This document shows positions 42,506-53,415 of a stretch of DNA of 64,000 nucleotides, in pieces. Source of the stretch: Deinococcus fonticola (GTDB lineage Bacteria; Deinococcota; Deinococci; Deinococcales; Deinococcaceae); the NCBI RefSeq assembly GCF_004634215.1, contig NZ_SMMH01000003.1:123895-187894 (forward strand). The letters are read 5' to 3'. The position numbers and the translations under genes are program-made. Under the pieces are notes generated by a model that saw only the letters and a program-made list of their open reading frames with translations, was not told where the DNA came from and ran no database searches. The number at the start of each line of letters is the position of its first letter. Positions within the stretch are counted from its first letter, which is position 1.

Positions 42506-44554
42506 TCAGGGAGCCAGACGGTTGGCGCGCTGCTGTTCGGTCTCCTCGGGGAAGATCACCGCGCCCTTCTGCGGCAGGAAAGTGGAGCTGTAGCGGGCCT
42601 TGGCGCCGGTAGAGGTGGACAGGCCGTTGAGGTTCTCGTACCACTTGTACGGCTGCACGTTCACGCCGGCCGTCTTGGCGGCATTCAGCACCTGGCGGTA
42701 GCCGTCGTGTGCAAGCCTGGCGGCGTCGAGGTAAGCCAGGGCGTCGTACTTGCCCTGCACCTGCGCGAACACCTTGTCGGCGGCCACGGCGGTGGAGGCC
42801 AGGGCGCTTTCCTTGCCGGCGCGGCGGGCCAGTTCCAGAATGGCGTTGGTGTTGTTCAGGTACGCGGCGGTCAGGTAACGGTACTGGCTGTCCAGGTTGA
42901 ACTGGCTGAAGTTGGGTTGGATGCTCATGTACGACATCACCGAGTTGCTCTCGTCGCCCAGGTCGACGAAGCGGAACTGACCACTGGGGCCGTAGGACAG
43001 GTCTTCTTCACTGTCGTAGCCGTCGTGGGGGTGCGACAGGCTGAAGTGGTGACCGGCCTCATGCACCGCCGTGTCGGTAAACCCGAAGCCGGCATCGTTG
43101 AGCGAGGGGTTCAGGAAGGAGTAAACGAAGGTCTGCGTGCCGGTTTCGCCGTCGTCGTAGGCGATGCCCAGCAGGCCCTCGTTGATGTCGGCGTCGTCGT
43201 TGAAGAGGTAGATGGGCAGCAGGTACTTGCCAGGGTTGGTCTTGTACGATTCGCGCAGTTCCTTGAGGGCAAACTGGAAGAGGCGTTCGCCGCTGGCATC
43301 CGCGAAGTTCGGGGAGCAGATGTCCTCGGGTTTCTCGGGCGTCACGATGAAGCACTTGTACACGTCCGCCAGGTCGCCGCTCAGGGCGGTGGTCTTCTCG
43401 CTGGACGACAGCTTGGCGAAGGGTTGCAGCACCTGCAAGCGCTGCTGGCTGAGCGTCTTGTTCAGCAGTTTGTCGATGCCGCTGGCTTTGGCGCCCTGCT
43501 CGACGTGGTAATCCAGCACGATGTCGTTGGGCAGCTCGGGCGGCGTCAGGGCCACGCGGTAGATGGGGCTGGGCGTGAACAGCAGGTTGAGGGCCACGTA
43601 ACGGGTCACCAGCGCCAGATCCGGGCTGACCTTGCGGCTGTAGCCGAGGCTGGCCTTGCGGGTGCCGTACTCCCAGATGGGCGGCATGCGGTAATCGGCC
43701 TTCTTGTCGCCGGTCACGTCGCTGTTGGTCACGTCGTAGGCCTGCGTCCAGGGATCCGGGTTGGCGGAGAGGTCATAGAACCATACGCGCTGCGCGGCGG
43801 CATTTTCGCGCACCGTGCCGCCCCAGGCAGTCAGGCGGCGGCTGCCACGCGCCCCGAACTTCGTGCCGGTGTCGGTGTCGCCGGCGTCCAGGCGGGTGTA
43901 ACTGTGAAACTTGAAGTCGGGGCGGTCATACCAGTTCACCAGGAACACGGTGTACTCGCCGGGCTTCACGCCCACGCGGCTGACATGATCGGCCAGCCAG
44001 TTCTCGACTTCGTTGGCGTCGACCTCGAAGTTGCCGTCGATCACGCGGTTGATGTTGCCGGCCGGGGTTTTGCAGGTGGGGGCACCCGTCTTGGGATCGA
44101 CATCATCCTGGCAGTTGTACAGTTTTTGCTGCACCGTCAGCGGGGCTTCCTTGCCCTTGGCCTTCAGGAAAGCGAAGTAGTCGTCCTCGAAAGCCTTGTC
44201 GGCAAAGACGTAGTTGTACTGGTAATCGAAGGAGTTGCCGGTGTACTCGGTGCGGCCGTAGGCACTGGGAATGCGGGCAATGGAGTTGTAGGTCTTGGGC
44301 AGCGTCTGCTGGAAGTCCGCGGTTTCGATCTGGCGGGCGGTGGGAACCTGGCCGGGCAGGGTCTGGCGGTAACCGACGAACACCACGTTGACCTTGAGTC
44401 TGGTGTTGATGGTGTCCTGCTGGCCGGGGTTCAGCGTCTTGAGGCTGCTGAAGTCGGTAGGGGTGGTGGGCTTGGGGGTGGGCGCCGGGTTGGTTCCGCA
44501 GGCGGCCAGGAGGGAAAGGCCAAGCAGGGTGGTGGCCGCTAATTTCTTATTCAT
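42506..44554 (-). CDS. Secreted lipoprotein, predicted zinc metalloprotease
   Basis: A 682-residue protein with a lipoprotein signal: MNKKLAATTLLGLSLLAAC puts the lipidated Cys in an LAAC lipobox. A Thr/Pro-rich linker follows. At about residues 495-505 the segment HEAGHHFSLSH matches the metzincin-like zinc site HExxHxxxxxH, with Ser in place of the usual Gly. This predicts an extracytoplasmic metallopeptidase; the fold family is not recognised. GAGGAG precedes the ATG by about 8 nt. The upstream region has a TACAAT element near 44610 that may be its -10. Confidence 0.75.
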   Translation of the reverse strand: MNKKLAATTLLGLSLLAACGTNPAPTPKPTTPTDFSSLKTLNPGQQDTINTRLKVNVVFVGYRQTLPGQVPTARQIETADFQQTLPKTYNSIARIPSAYGRTEYTGNSFDYQYNYVFADKAFEDDYFAFLKAKGKEAPLTVQQKLYNCQDDVDPKTGAPTCKTPAGNINRVIDGNFEVDANEVENWLADHVSRVGVKPGEYTVFLVNWYDRPDFKFHSYTRLDAGDTDTGTKFGARGSRRLTAWGGTVRENAAAQRVWFYDLSANPDPWTQAYDVTNSDVTGDKKADYRMPPIWEYGTRKASLGYSRKVSPDLALVTRYVALNLLFTPSPIYRVALTPPELPNDIVLDYHVEQGAKASGIDKLLNKTLSQQRLQVLQPFAKLSSSEKTTALSGDLADVYKCFIVTPEKPEDICSPNFADASGERLFQFALKELRESYKTNPGKYLLPIYLFNDDADINEGLLGIAYDDGETGTQTFVYSFLNPSLNDAGFGFTDTAVHEAGHHFSLSHPHDGYDSEEDLSYGPSGQFRFVDLGDESNSVMSYMSIQPNFSQFNLDSQYRYLTAAYLNNTNAILELARRAGKESALASTAVAADKVFAQVQGKYDALAYLDAARLAHDGYRQVLNAAKTAGVNVQPYKWYENLNGLSTSTGAKARYSSTFLPQKGAVIFPEETEQQRANRLAP

Positions 44555-44907
44555 GGGTGCTCCTCTTAATCCTGGACAGGATCGACCTGTCTTCTGGCTG
44601 TTCGAACGGAGCAATTGTATGAGGCGAATGCGCGCGCAGCGTGAAGAAATGCGGCCGCCAATGGCATTTTTCAGGCAGTGAGAACAAGGAATCAATTAGG
44701 ACACTACAAAGAGGTTAATGACGGGAAAAACCGAAACACCATGACATCTGATTCTCATTAGTTGTCTAGACTACCTCAGTGAAATCGGCTCAATGCGTCA
44801 CCAATGGGCGCTTTCAATTGAAGGAAAGTACTTGGGGTAGCGCCTCTTTGCCTGACAGGCCTGTAACCGGAGCGAGTTGACTGCGGCACGTCCAGCGTGA
44901 ACGAGTT

Positions 44908-44937
44908 TTGACGGACGGCAACTGTTTACGCTACCCT
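44908..44937 (+). promoter_or_regulatory. Promoter of the metY-metX transcript
   Basis: TTGACG (44908-44913), 18 bp, TACCCT (44932-44937). Transcription would begin near 44944, shortly before the SAM riboswitch. From 44555 to 44900 no gene was found; only an 8-bp palindrome GTCTAGAC is visible. Confidence 0.6.
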
Positions 44938-44965
44938 ACGCATCAGCTTCCATGCGGAGGCTCAA

Positions 44966-47634
<2,669 letters not shown>

Positions 47635-47644
47635 CCCAGCCTGT

Positions 47645-47884
47645 TTAGCCGAATGCGGTCAGGGCCGCGTCGAGTGTACCCAGTCGCGCCTGTACGAGTT
47701 TCAGTGAATCGCGGTTGTACCCGCCCGCCATCACCGTGACCAGCGGCAGATGCTGCTGGGCCGCCCACCCGAACACCCGCTCGTCCCGCGCCCGCACGCC
47801 GTCCAGTGTCAGCGCCAGCCGCCCCAGTTGATCGCCTTCCAGCACGTCTGCCCCGGCCAGGTAAAAGGCGAAGTCAGGCCGCAC
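47645..47884 (-). pseudogene. C-terminal fragment of a histone deacetylase/acetoin utilisation-like gene
   Basis: Only 79 residues remain. RPDFAFYLAGADVLEGDQLGRLALTLDGVRARD and LVTVMAGGYNRDSLKL match the C-terminal part of AcuC/HDAC-superfamily proteins (about 300 residues). The N-terminal two thirds, with the zinc ligands, is absent, and a stop lies directly before the fragment. The following 76 bp to the arsC stop show no continuation. Confidence 0.7.
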
Positions 47885-47960
47885 GCATCAACCACCGTTG
47901 ATTCAACCATGATCGAAGAGTGATCCGTCCGGGGTGACCTGTCAAGGGGCGGAACGCGCT

Positions 47961-48422
47961 TCAGGGCACGTTCACGGCGGGACTGTCCGCATAGCTGGAA
48001 GGCACCTCGCGCCCGTCCCTCAGTGCCTGCGCGAAGGCTTCAAACTGCCGCCGCTGCGCGTCACGCACCGCCCGCCAGCGTTCCAGACTGCCGCCCGACG
48101 GGTCAACGAAGGGGTAATGCAGGCGCGCGGTCTTGCCGGGGTACACCGGGCAGGCTTCCGCCGCCGAGTCGCACACGGTGATCACGTAATCGAAATTTTG
48201 CGCGTCCGGCACCTCCCACAGCGTCTTGCTGCTGTGACCGTCCAGCGACAGGCCCAGTTCCGCGACCACCGTTTTCGCATCGTCCTTCACCCGTGTTGCC
48301 TCGGTGCCCGCCGAATGCACGTCCAGCAGCAGCCCAAGGCGTCCGGCAGCGTCACGCAGCAGGGCCTCGGCCATCTGGGAGCGGGCGGAATTGTGGGTGC
48401 AGAGGATCAGCACGCGGGTCAT
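47961..48422 (-). CDS. arsC: Arsenate reductase (thioredoxin-coupled, low-molecular-weight phosphatase fold)
   Basis: A 153-residue protein with the P-loop CTHNSARS at residues 8-15 and the second Cys pair in VITVCDSAAEACPVYPG, which are the residues used by the thioredoxin-dependent ArsC of the LMW-PTP fold. A C-terminal Pro/Asp/His region is also present. It reduces arsenate to arsenite. No arsenite pump or ArsR is adjacent. TATGCT ends exactly 6 nt before the ATG, which excludes the longer frame running to 48632. Confidence 0.88.
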   Translation of the reverse strand: MTRVLILCTHNSARSQMAEALLRDAAGRLGLLLDVHSAGTEATRVKDDAKTVVAELGLSLDGHSSKTLWEVPDAQNFDYVITVCDSAAEACPVYPGKTARLHYPFVDPSGGSLERWRAVRDAQRRQFEAFAQALRDGREVPSSYADSPAVNVP

Positions 48423-48538
48423 GCCGTCAGCATACATATCAACGGGTGTTGAAGTGTCAGGTGGGGATGGTCGAGAAGTCCAGAAGTCGAGGCGTCGAGA
48501 TAGGGGAGGTTTTCTCGACTTCCAGACCCCCCGACTCC

Positions 48539-49159
48539 TTAACTCGGCTTGATCTCCAGCCACTCGTCCGGCTGCGTGAACATCACGTCGGGGGCGGCTT
48601 CTTCCAGTTCTGCGCGGCTGCCGAAGCCCCACAGCACCCCGCCCGTGCGCAGGCCGTTGCGTCTCCCGGCTTCGATGTCCACGGCGCGGTCACCGATCAT
48701 CATGGCGTGGGGCTGCAGCGTCCCGGCCGCCTGTAAGGCCTCCAGTTGCTGCCATTTGTGAATGCCGATGTCACCGCCGCTGACGAACTCGAAGTGCGGC
48801 CGCAACCCCAGGTGGCTCAGGATGCGCTCGGCAAAGTCGGCGCGTTTGGAGGTGCAGATGCCCATGCGAACGCCCGCGCTGCTCAGGGCCGCCAGCGTTT
48901 CCGGCACGCCGCCGTACACGGTGTTCTGAAGGCAACTGTCGCGGTAGCACTCGCGGTAGGTGGCGATCAGTTCCAGCACCTCCGGGTGCCCGGCGCCGGT
49001 CAGCTGAAGGAACGTGCCGTCCAGCGGCGGGCCAACGAACGGGGCCACGTCCTGTTCCGGCAGCGTGGGAAACCCGAACTCGCTCAGGGCGTGGTTGATG
49101 GCCTGCGCTATGCCGGGCAGCGGGTCGCTGATGGTGCCGTCCAGGTCAAAAATGAGCAT
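48539..49159 (-). CDS. HAD-superfamily phosphatase (phosphoglycolate phosphatase-like)
   Basis: A 206-residue protein with the HAD motifs FDLDGTISD (nucleophile Asp), ICTSKRAD (motif II) and MIGDRAVDIEAG (motif IV). A small helical cap lies between motifs I and II. Most like Gph/PgmB-type phosphatases; the substrate is unknown. The start was placed at the ATG just before the first strand. It is divergent from the CsaA-like gene, and their starts are 44 bp apart. Confidence 0.85.
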   Translation of the reverse strand: MLIFDLDGTISDPLPGIAQAINHALSEFGFPTLPEQDVAPFVGPPLDGTFLQLTGAGHPEVLELIATYRECYRDSCLQNTVYGGVPETLAALSSAGVRMGICTSKRADFAERILSHLGLRPHFEFVSGGDIGIHKWQQLEALQAAGTLQPHAMMIGDRAVDIEAGRRNGLRTGGVLWGFGSRAELEEAAPDVMFTQPDEWLEIKPS

Positions 49160-49202
49160 ACTGACCGTCAATGTACGGCAGGCCCGGCGGGTACACTCAT
49201 GC

Positions 49203-49562
49203 ATGGCAAGTGACCTGAAACCCACCGTGGATTTTGGCGAGACGTTCGGCAAACTGGACATTCGACTGGGCAAGGTGCTCAGTGCGGAACTGGAGCCCAG
49301 CGCCCCGAAAAAATCGTACCGCCTGAACATCGATTTCGGGAAGTATGGCGTTCGCACCAGCGTGGGCCGCTTCACGGGGCACCCCCCGGAGGAACTGATC
49401 GGCAGGCAGGTGATGGGCGTCCTGAACCTTGCCCCACGCCAGATCGGGGACGTGCAAAGCGACGTGCTGGTGCTGGGCATTCAGTTCAGAGGCGCAGAGA
49501 GCGGCGAGGCCACACCCGTGACGCCCATGACCGAAGGCAAGCTGGGCAGCAAACTGTTCTGA
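49203..49562 (+). CDS. CsaA-like tRNA-binding-domain protein
   Basis: A 119-residue OB-fold protein. FGKLDIRLGKVLSAELEPSAPKKSYRLNIDFG and GVLNLAPRQIGDVQSDVLVLG are typical of the tRNA-binding domain found in CsaA, the beta-subunit of PheRS, MetG tails and ARC1-like factors. It probably dimerises and binds tRNA or acts as a chaperone. TACACT ends 5 nt before the ATG. Confidence 0.85.
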   Translation: MASDLKPTVDFGETFGKLDIRLGKVLSAELEPSAPKKSYRLNIDFGKYGVRTSVGRFTGHPPEELIGRQVMGVLNLAPRQIGDVQSDVLVLGIQFRGAESGEATPVTPMTEGKLGSKLF

Positions 49563-49651
49563 AGAACTGCCGCCTGAATCAGGCAGACACCCGGCAGGCT
49601 GTTTGTAAGGCCTGACGGCACGCGCCGGCCTGAATGGAGCACCATGGACGC

Positions 49652-50444
49652 ATGAGCCTGATGGAGCGCCTGGGCTTGAGGAACCCCATCGTGCTGGCGC
49701 CGATGGCGGGCGGCGCAAGTACGCCGGCACTGGTGGCCGCCGTGTCGAATGCGGGTGGGCTGGGGTCGCTGGGCGCGGCTTACCTGACGCCGCAACAGAT
49801 CGTGGAGGCAGGCCGTGAAGTGCGCGAGTTGACGGACAGGCCCTTCGCCATCAACCTGTTCGCTCTGCAGGCCCTGCCGGAGCTGAGCGAAACGGAACTG
49901 GCCCTTGCCATCGATGAACTGGCGCCCCTTCATGCGGCGCTGGAATTGCCCACACCGTCCCTGCCGGCACAGGTACAGGAGGACTTTCAGGAGCAGCTGG
50001 AAGCCGTGCTGTAGGTGCGCCCGGCGGTCTTCTCGTTCGCGTTTGGGCCTCTGCCTGCGGGGCGGCTGGATGCAGGATGATCTGGCGGACACACTGGAAC
50101 TGGTGCGGGCCACGCGCGAGAACACCCGCCTTCCGTTGATCGCGGCCGGCGGCCTGATGACGCGCCAGCACGTAAAAAATGCCCTGGCCGCCGGAGCCGG
50201 TCTGGCGCAGTGTGGCACGGCCTTCCTGCGGGCGCACGAGGCGGGAACGTCGGCCCCCTACCGTCAGACCCTGGCCGTGGCCGACGCGGGCGACACCACC
50301 CTGACGACCAGTTTCAGTGGTCGGCCCGCCCGTGGGTTAAAGAACCTGATGATCGAGCAGGTCAGGCAACCCCTCCCCTACCCGTACCAGAACGCCCTGA
50401 CCCGTGCCCTGCGGGCGGCGGCCACCCGGCAGGGCCGGCCCTAA
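49652..50444 (+). pseudogene. Nitronate monooxygenase-family gene, broken
   Basis: The first part (about 121 residues: [35 protein letters not shown]) is the FMN-binding half of a 2-nitropropane dioxygenase-like enzyme. It ends at TAG (50012-50014) where LEAVL would continue as [20 protein letters not shown] in the same frame. A deletion of roughly 100 residues then joins to another frame coding [31 protein letters not shown] and the C-terminus. The stop, the deletion and the frameshift make it non-functional. Confidence 0.85.
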
Positions 50445-50537
50445 TTTCTCAGTCTGTGGGGCGGGGTGGGCATCTGGGAGGGTCGCGACGGTTCTGCCAT
50501 AGCCATTCTGGAGTCTTTGTGCCCGTAAGCCGGCGGG

Positions 50538-50924
50538 TTACGCCAGATCCATGACCTGAAGGCCCGCCTCATGCAGGGCTGCGGTGGCCTGCGCCAGTTG
50601 CCCCTGCGCCACCAGCACGTAATCCGTGTCGAAGGTGGACACCGCAAAAATACCGATTCCCGCGTCTTTCAGCGGATTCAGCACACTGGCCAGCACGCCC
50701 GTCAGCGTGAACTCGAACGGCCCGTGCAGTTTCAGCGCCGCCCAGCCCTTCTGCGTCTGCACGCCGTCCGGAACGAATGCGGCGAGGCAGACCACCGACA
50801 GTTCATCGGCGGTGTGGCTGACCGTCCAGAATTCCCCTTGCAGCGCCCAGCTGGGAACCGGGTGGCCAGGGTACAGGCGCGAGACGGCGTATTCGCCAGG
50901 CAACACCGAAAGGGTCAGGCTCAT
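50538..50924 (-). CDS. ACT-domain protein (COG3603-like)
   Basis: A 128-residue protein with two ACT-type alpha/beta modules. The first contains VVCLAAFVPDGVQTQKGWAALKL; the second contains FTLTGVLASVLNPLKDAGIGIFAVSTFDTDYVLV. ACT folds sense amino acids. No regulatory partner is adjacent. TAGGCT ends 6 nt before the ATG (leaderless). It is convergent with the nitronate monooxygenase pseudogene, with a 93-bp gap. Confidence 0.78.
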   Translation of the reverse strand: MSLTLSVLPGEYAVSRLYPGHPVPSWALQGEFWTVSHTADELSVVCLAAFVPDGVQTQKGWAALKLHGPFEFTLTGVLASVLNPLKDAGIGIFAVSTFDTDYVLVAQGQLAQATAALHEAGLQVMDLA

Positions 50925-51154
50925 GCCGGAAGCCTAGAACATTTGACAAAAGAACGCCGCGATTTTGTCCGAGCAGCGCGAGTAAATTCAGACGAGCAGG
51001 ACGGACGGGCACAGCTCCGCAGGAGAGAATAGAGCGCTCTGGGATGCCCCTCCACAGAGCGCGTCATTCGGAGAACTGCCCTGGCCGTTCGGGCAGGGGC
51101 GGGGCTGACCGTCTGGCGGGCGCGCTTTTCGCGCTTCAGGGTCACACTGCGGGC

Positions 51155-52198
51155 ATGACGAATTTTTCTGATTTTTCGAGTGGCCTGGCAGATGTGGTGG
51201 AACGTACCGCGCAGGGTGTGGTGACGGTGCTGGCCCCCCGCCCGGTAAGTGGCACCGTCGTGGGTGAGGGCCTGATCTTGACGGCCGCGCACGTCCTACA
51301 CGCGGACGAGGTGCAGGTGGTCACCCCCGATGGCCGCACCCTGACGGCCAGCGTGGCGGGCCGTGACCCCGCCAGCGACCTGGCCCTTCTGAAGGCCGAG
51401 GGCCTGAACGTGGCGCCCCTCAGCAACGGCCAGGAAACGCGGGTCGGTGAATTGCTGGTGGCCGTGGGCCGCCCGCCGCACGGCGTTCAGGCCACGCTGG
51501 GCCTTTACAACCGTCCGCAACGCGGCTGGCTGATCGACAGCGCCACGCCGTTTCGGGGCGTGAGCGGCGGCGCACTGGTCGACGCGCGGGGCAGTCTGGT
51601 CGGCGTGCTGAACGCGGGCGCTGGATTCTCGCGCGGCACCCTGCTGGCGGTGCCGGCCGAACGCGCCCTGAAGGTGGCGCAGATGCTGGGCACGGCGGGC
51701 CGCGTGGCCCGGGGATTTCTGGGCATTACCACACAGCCCGTCCACTTCCCCGAAACGCGCGAGCAGGCCGAGGAAAACGCCGGGATTGACGGTGACCCGC
51801 GTGGGGAATGGCGCGGTCGCGGCCCTGGACGGGCTGGCCCGGGCGGGCGTGGCCGTGGCCCCTGGAGTCCGGAACCCCACGGGCACGCGGGGCACGGTCG
51901 CGGGGGCTGGGGAGGTCGTGGCCGGCACTTCGAGGCATCTATGGGCCACCCCATGCGGGGTATGGGCCGGCCAGGCGGCCGGTTTGGGCTGACCATCGTC
52001 AGCGTCGAGGCTGGCAGTCCCGCCGCGCAGGCGGGTCTGAAGGTGGGGGACGTGCTGCTGGCGCTGGAGGGTCAGGCCGTGCGTCACCCGCAGGAGTTGC
52101 TGCGAACCGTGCATGACCGCGCCGGGGATCAGCTGACGGCCCGGATTCTGCGTGGTGGTGAGGAACAGGACATCACCCTGAGCATAGGTGAGCGCTGA
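51155..52198 (+). CDS. Trypsin-like serine protease with PDZ domain and Gly/Arg-rich insert
   Basis: A 347-residue HtrA/S1C-like protein. The catalytic triad is visible: His in LTAAHVLHA, Asp in DPASDLALLK and Ser in GVSGGALVDARG. The last 85 residues or so form a PDZ domain (GLTIVSVEAGSPAAQAGLKVGDVLLALEG). Between them lies an approximately 75-residue Gly/Arg/His/Trp/Pro-rich low-complexity segment, beginning GDPRGEWRGRGPGRAG. No signal peptide or membrane anchor is seen, so it may act in the cytosol or be exported by another route. CACACT ends 6 nt before the ATG. Confidence 0.85.
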   Translation: MTNFSDFSSGLADVVERTAQGVVTVLAPRPVSGTVVGEGLILTAAHVLHADEVQVVTPDGRTLTASVAGRDPASDLALLKAEGLNVAPLSNGQETRVGELLVAVGRPPHGVQATLGLYNRPQRGWLIDSATPFRGVSGGALVDARGSLVGVLNAGAGFSRGTLLAVPAERALKVAQMLGTAGRVARGFLGITTQPVHFPETREQAEENAGIDGDPRGEWRGRGPGRAGPGGRGRGPWSPEPHGHAGHGRGGWGGRGRHFEASMGHPMRGMGRPGGRFGLTIVSVEAGSPAAQAGLKVGDVLLALEGQAVRHPQELLRTVHDRAGDQLTARILRGGEEQDITLSIGER

Positions 52199-52220
52199 GC
52201 CTGAGCGGGTAGCATGGCTC

Positions 52221-52799
52221 ATGACGGCCCCGCCTTTTGCCCTGCCGACCGTGCGTGTCGTGGTGGCGTCGGCCGTGGCGCGGGCGGGGTTCACGAGCCT
52301 GCTGAGCGCGGCGGGCTTTCTCATTTCGGAGGGGGCCGAGGTCTGGATTGTGGACGATTCGGCCCTGGCTGACCTGAGCGTGCTCGACGACGCGCCTGCC
52401 GTGGTGGCGGTGGGTTCGGTGGCGTGGGCGAATCTGCTGCCCGACCTGCTGGAGGGCGGCTGGGCAGCCCTTGACTCTGGTGCCACGCCGGCGGAACTGG
52501 TGGCGGGGGTGCTGGGCGCGGCGGCGGGGCTGGTGGTTCTCCCGCCCACTCAAGTGCCGCCGGCCATCCACGATGACGAGCTGAATTTCGATGACCTGGA
52601 CGTATCCCTGACCCCGCGTGAACGCGAGGTGCTGGCACTGCTGTCCGAGGGCCTGAGCAACAAACGCGCGGCGAAAACGCTGGGCGTCAGCGAGAGCACC
52701 GTGAAATTCCACGCCCAGGCGATCTATTCGAAGCTGGGCGTGCAGAGCCGCGCGGCGGCGGTCAGCCGTGGCATTCAACTGGGCCTGGTCAGCGTTTAA
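52221..52799 (+). CDS. LuxR/NarL-type response regulator-like protein
   Basis: A 192-residue protein. The C-terminal 65 residues are a clear LuxR helix-turn-helix (LTPREREVLALLSEGLSNKRAAKTLGVSESTVKFH). The N-terminal 120 residues are a degenerate receiver-like domain: the strand VWIVDDSA occurs, but the full set of phosphorylation residues is not apparent. It may be a phosphorylation-independent pseudo-receiver regulator. The start at 52221 follows TAGCAT by 5 nt; an upstream in-frame GTG at 52188 overlaps the protease gene. The next features are a terminator and an inverted-repeat promoter. Confidence 0.82.
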   Translation: MTAPPFALPTVRVVVASAVARAGFTSLLSAAGFLISEGAEVWIVDDSALADLSVLDDAPAVVAVGSVAWANLLPDLLEGGWAALDSGATPAELVAGVLGAAAGLVVLPPTQVPPAIHDDELNFDDLDVSLTPREREVLALLSEGLSNKRAAKTLGVSESTVKFHAQAIYSKLGVQSRAAAVSRGIQLGLVSV

Positions 52800-52820
52800 G
52801 CGCTTTTCCGACAAACAGAA

Positions 52821-52846
52821 TTGCCGGCCTCAGTCCGGCTTTTTTC
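52821..52846 (+). terminator. Terminator after the LuxR-type regulator
   Basis: GCCGG-CCTCAGT-CCGGC followed by TTTTTTC. Confidence 0.85.
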
Positions 52847-52865
52847 GTTCAGCAACCAGCTTCAT

Positions 52866-52928
52866 ATCTTGCTCGTCATTATCTTGCGCTATTTATTGAC
52901 ATTTAGTATTGGATAGCGCAAGATAATG
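52866..52928 (+). promoter_or_regulatory. Promoter enclosed by a perfect 16-bp inverted repeat, with an extra half-site
   Basis: CATTATCTTGCGCTAT (52877-52892) and its exact reverse complement ATAGCGCAAGATAATG (52913-52928) are 20 bp apart. A further ATCTTGC half-site lies at 52866-52872, 15 bp before the one in the left arm. The spacer holds TTGACA (52896-52901); CAAGAT (52919-52924), 17 bp downstream, lies in the right arm as -10. This is an obvious operator layout for a dimeric or looping regulator, most likely the product of the next gene. Confidence 0.7.
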
Positions 52929-52946
52929 CCACTTTAAGGAGGGGAG

Positions 52947-53336
52947 ATGGTGAGCAGGGATGAGGTATTGACGCTGGAAGAACTGGCTGCCTACCTGAAG
53001 GTGAGCGAAACCACCGCGTACTCGCTGGTGAGAAGCGGGGACATTCCTGGCCGCAAAGTCGGACGGGAGTGGCGCTTCCTGCGCGAACGGGTGGAGAACT
53101 GGCTGATGCAGGCTGGAACGGAGAACGACATGGAAAAAAGCGGCGGAATGAATGGTCTGGTGCAGCGTGACGAGTGGGGCGGCGAATTCACGGTGGAGAA
53201 CGGTCAGGAGAAAGTGGCCCTGTGGCTCCCCATGACCCTGGAAGACAAAAATGCCCAGATTGAAAAGGCGCAGCGCGAAGGCGTGAACGTCAGTGACGTG
53301 GTGGCCGCCTACCTGCGCGAGTGGGTCAAGTCGTAA
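52947..53336 (+). CDS. Small DNA-binding protein: excisionase-family HTH plus ribbon-helix-helix-like C-terminus
   Basis: A 129-residue protein. Residues 6-55 are an HTH_17 (excisionase/MerR-like) helix-turn-helix: LTLEELAAYLKVSETTAYSL and the wing GRKVGREWRFLRERVENWL. After a linker (60-85), residues about 86-129 contain KVALWLPMTLEDKNAQIEK and GVNVSDVVAAYLREWV. That is one strand followed by two helices, resembling a ribbon-helix-helix dimer domain. Such a fusion in so short a protein is uncommon as far as I know. AAGGAGG precedes the ATG. The inverted repeat upstream suggests autoregulation. It is a monocistronic gene; a bidirectional terminator follows. Confidence 0.7.
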   Translation: MVSRDEVLTLEELAAYLKVSETTAYSLVRSGDIPGRKVGREWRFLRERVENWLMQAGTENDMEKSGGMNGLVQRDEWGGEFTVENGQEKVALWLPMTLEDKNAQIEKAQREGVNVSDVVAAYLREWVKS

Positions 53337-53365
53337 CGGCCAGAAGACAGAAAAAATAGAAAAGG

Positions 53366-53403
53366 ACAGCCGGGGCGTGCGCTTGTCGCCCCGGCTGTTC
53401 TCC
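53366..53403. terminator. Bidirectional terminator between the HTH protein gene and glpX
   Basis: ACAGCCGGGGCG and CGCCCCGGCTGT form a perfect 12-bp stem with a 9-nt loop. T-rich tracts follow on both strands (GTTCTCCTCTTCC on plus; CCTTTTCTATTTTTT on minus). The flanking genes are convergent. Confidence 0.85.
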
Positions 53404-53415
53404 TCTTCCTTGGGA

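Noticed and set aside
52947..53336. Excisionase-like HTH as part of a mobile element
   Set aside because: No integrase, direct repeats or composition shift nearby; the protein has an additional C-terminal domain and a promoter with an operator.
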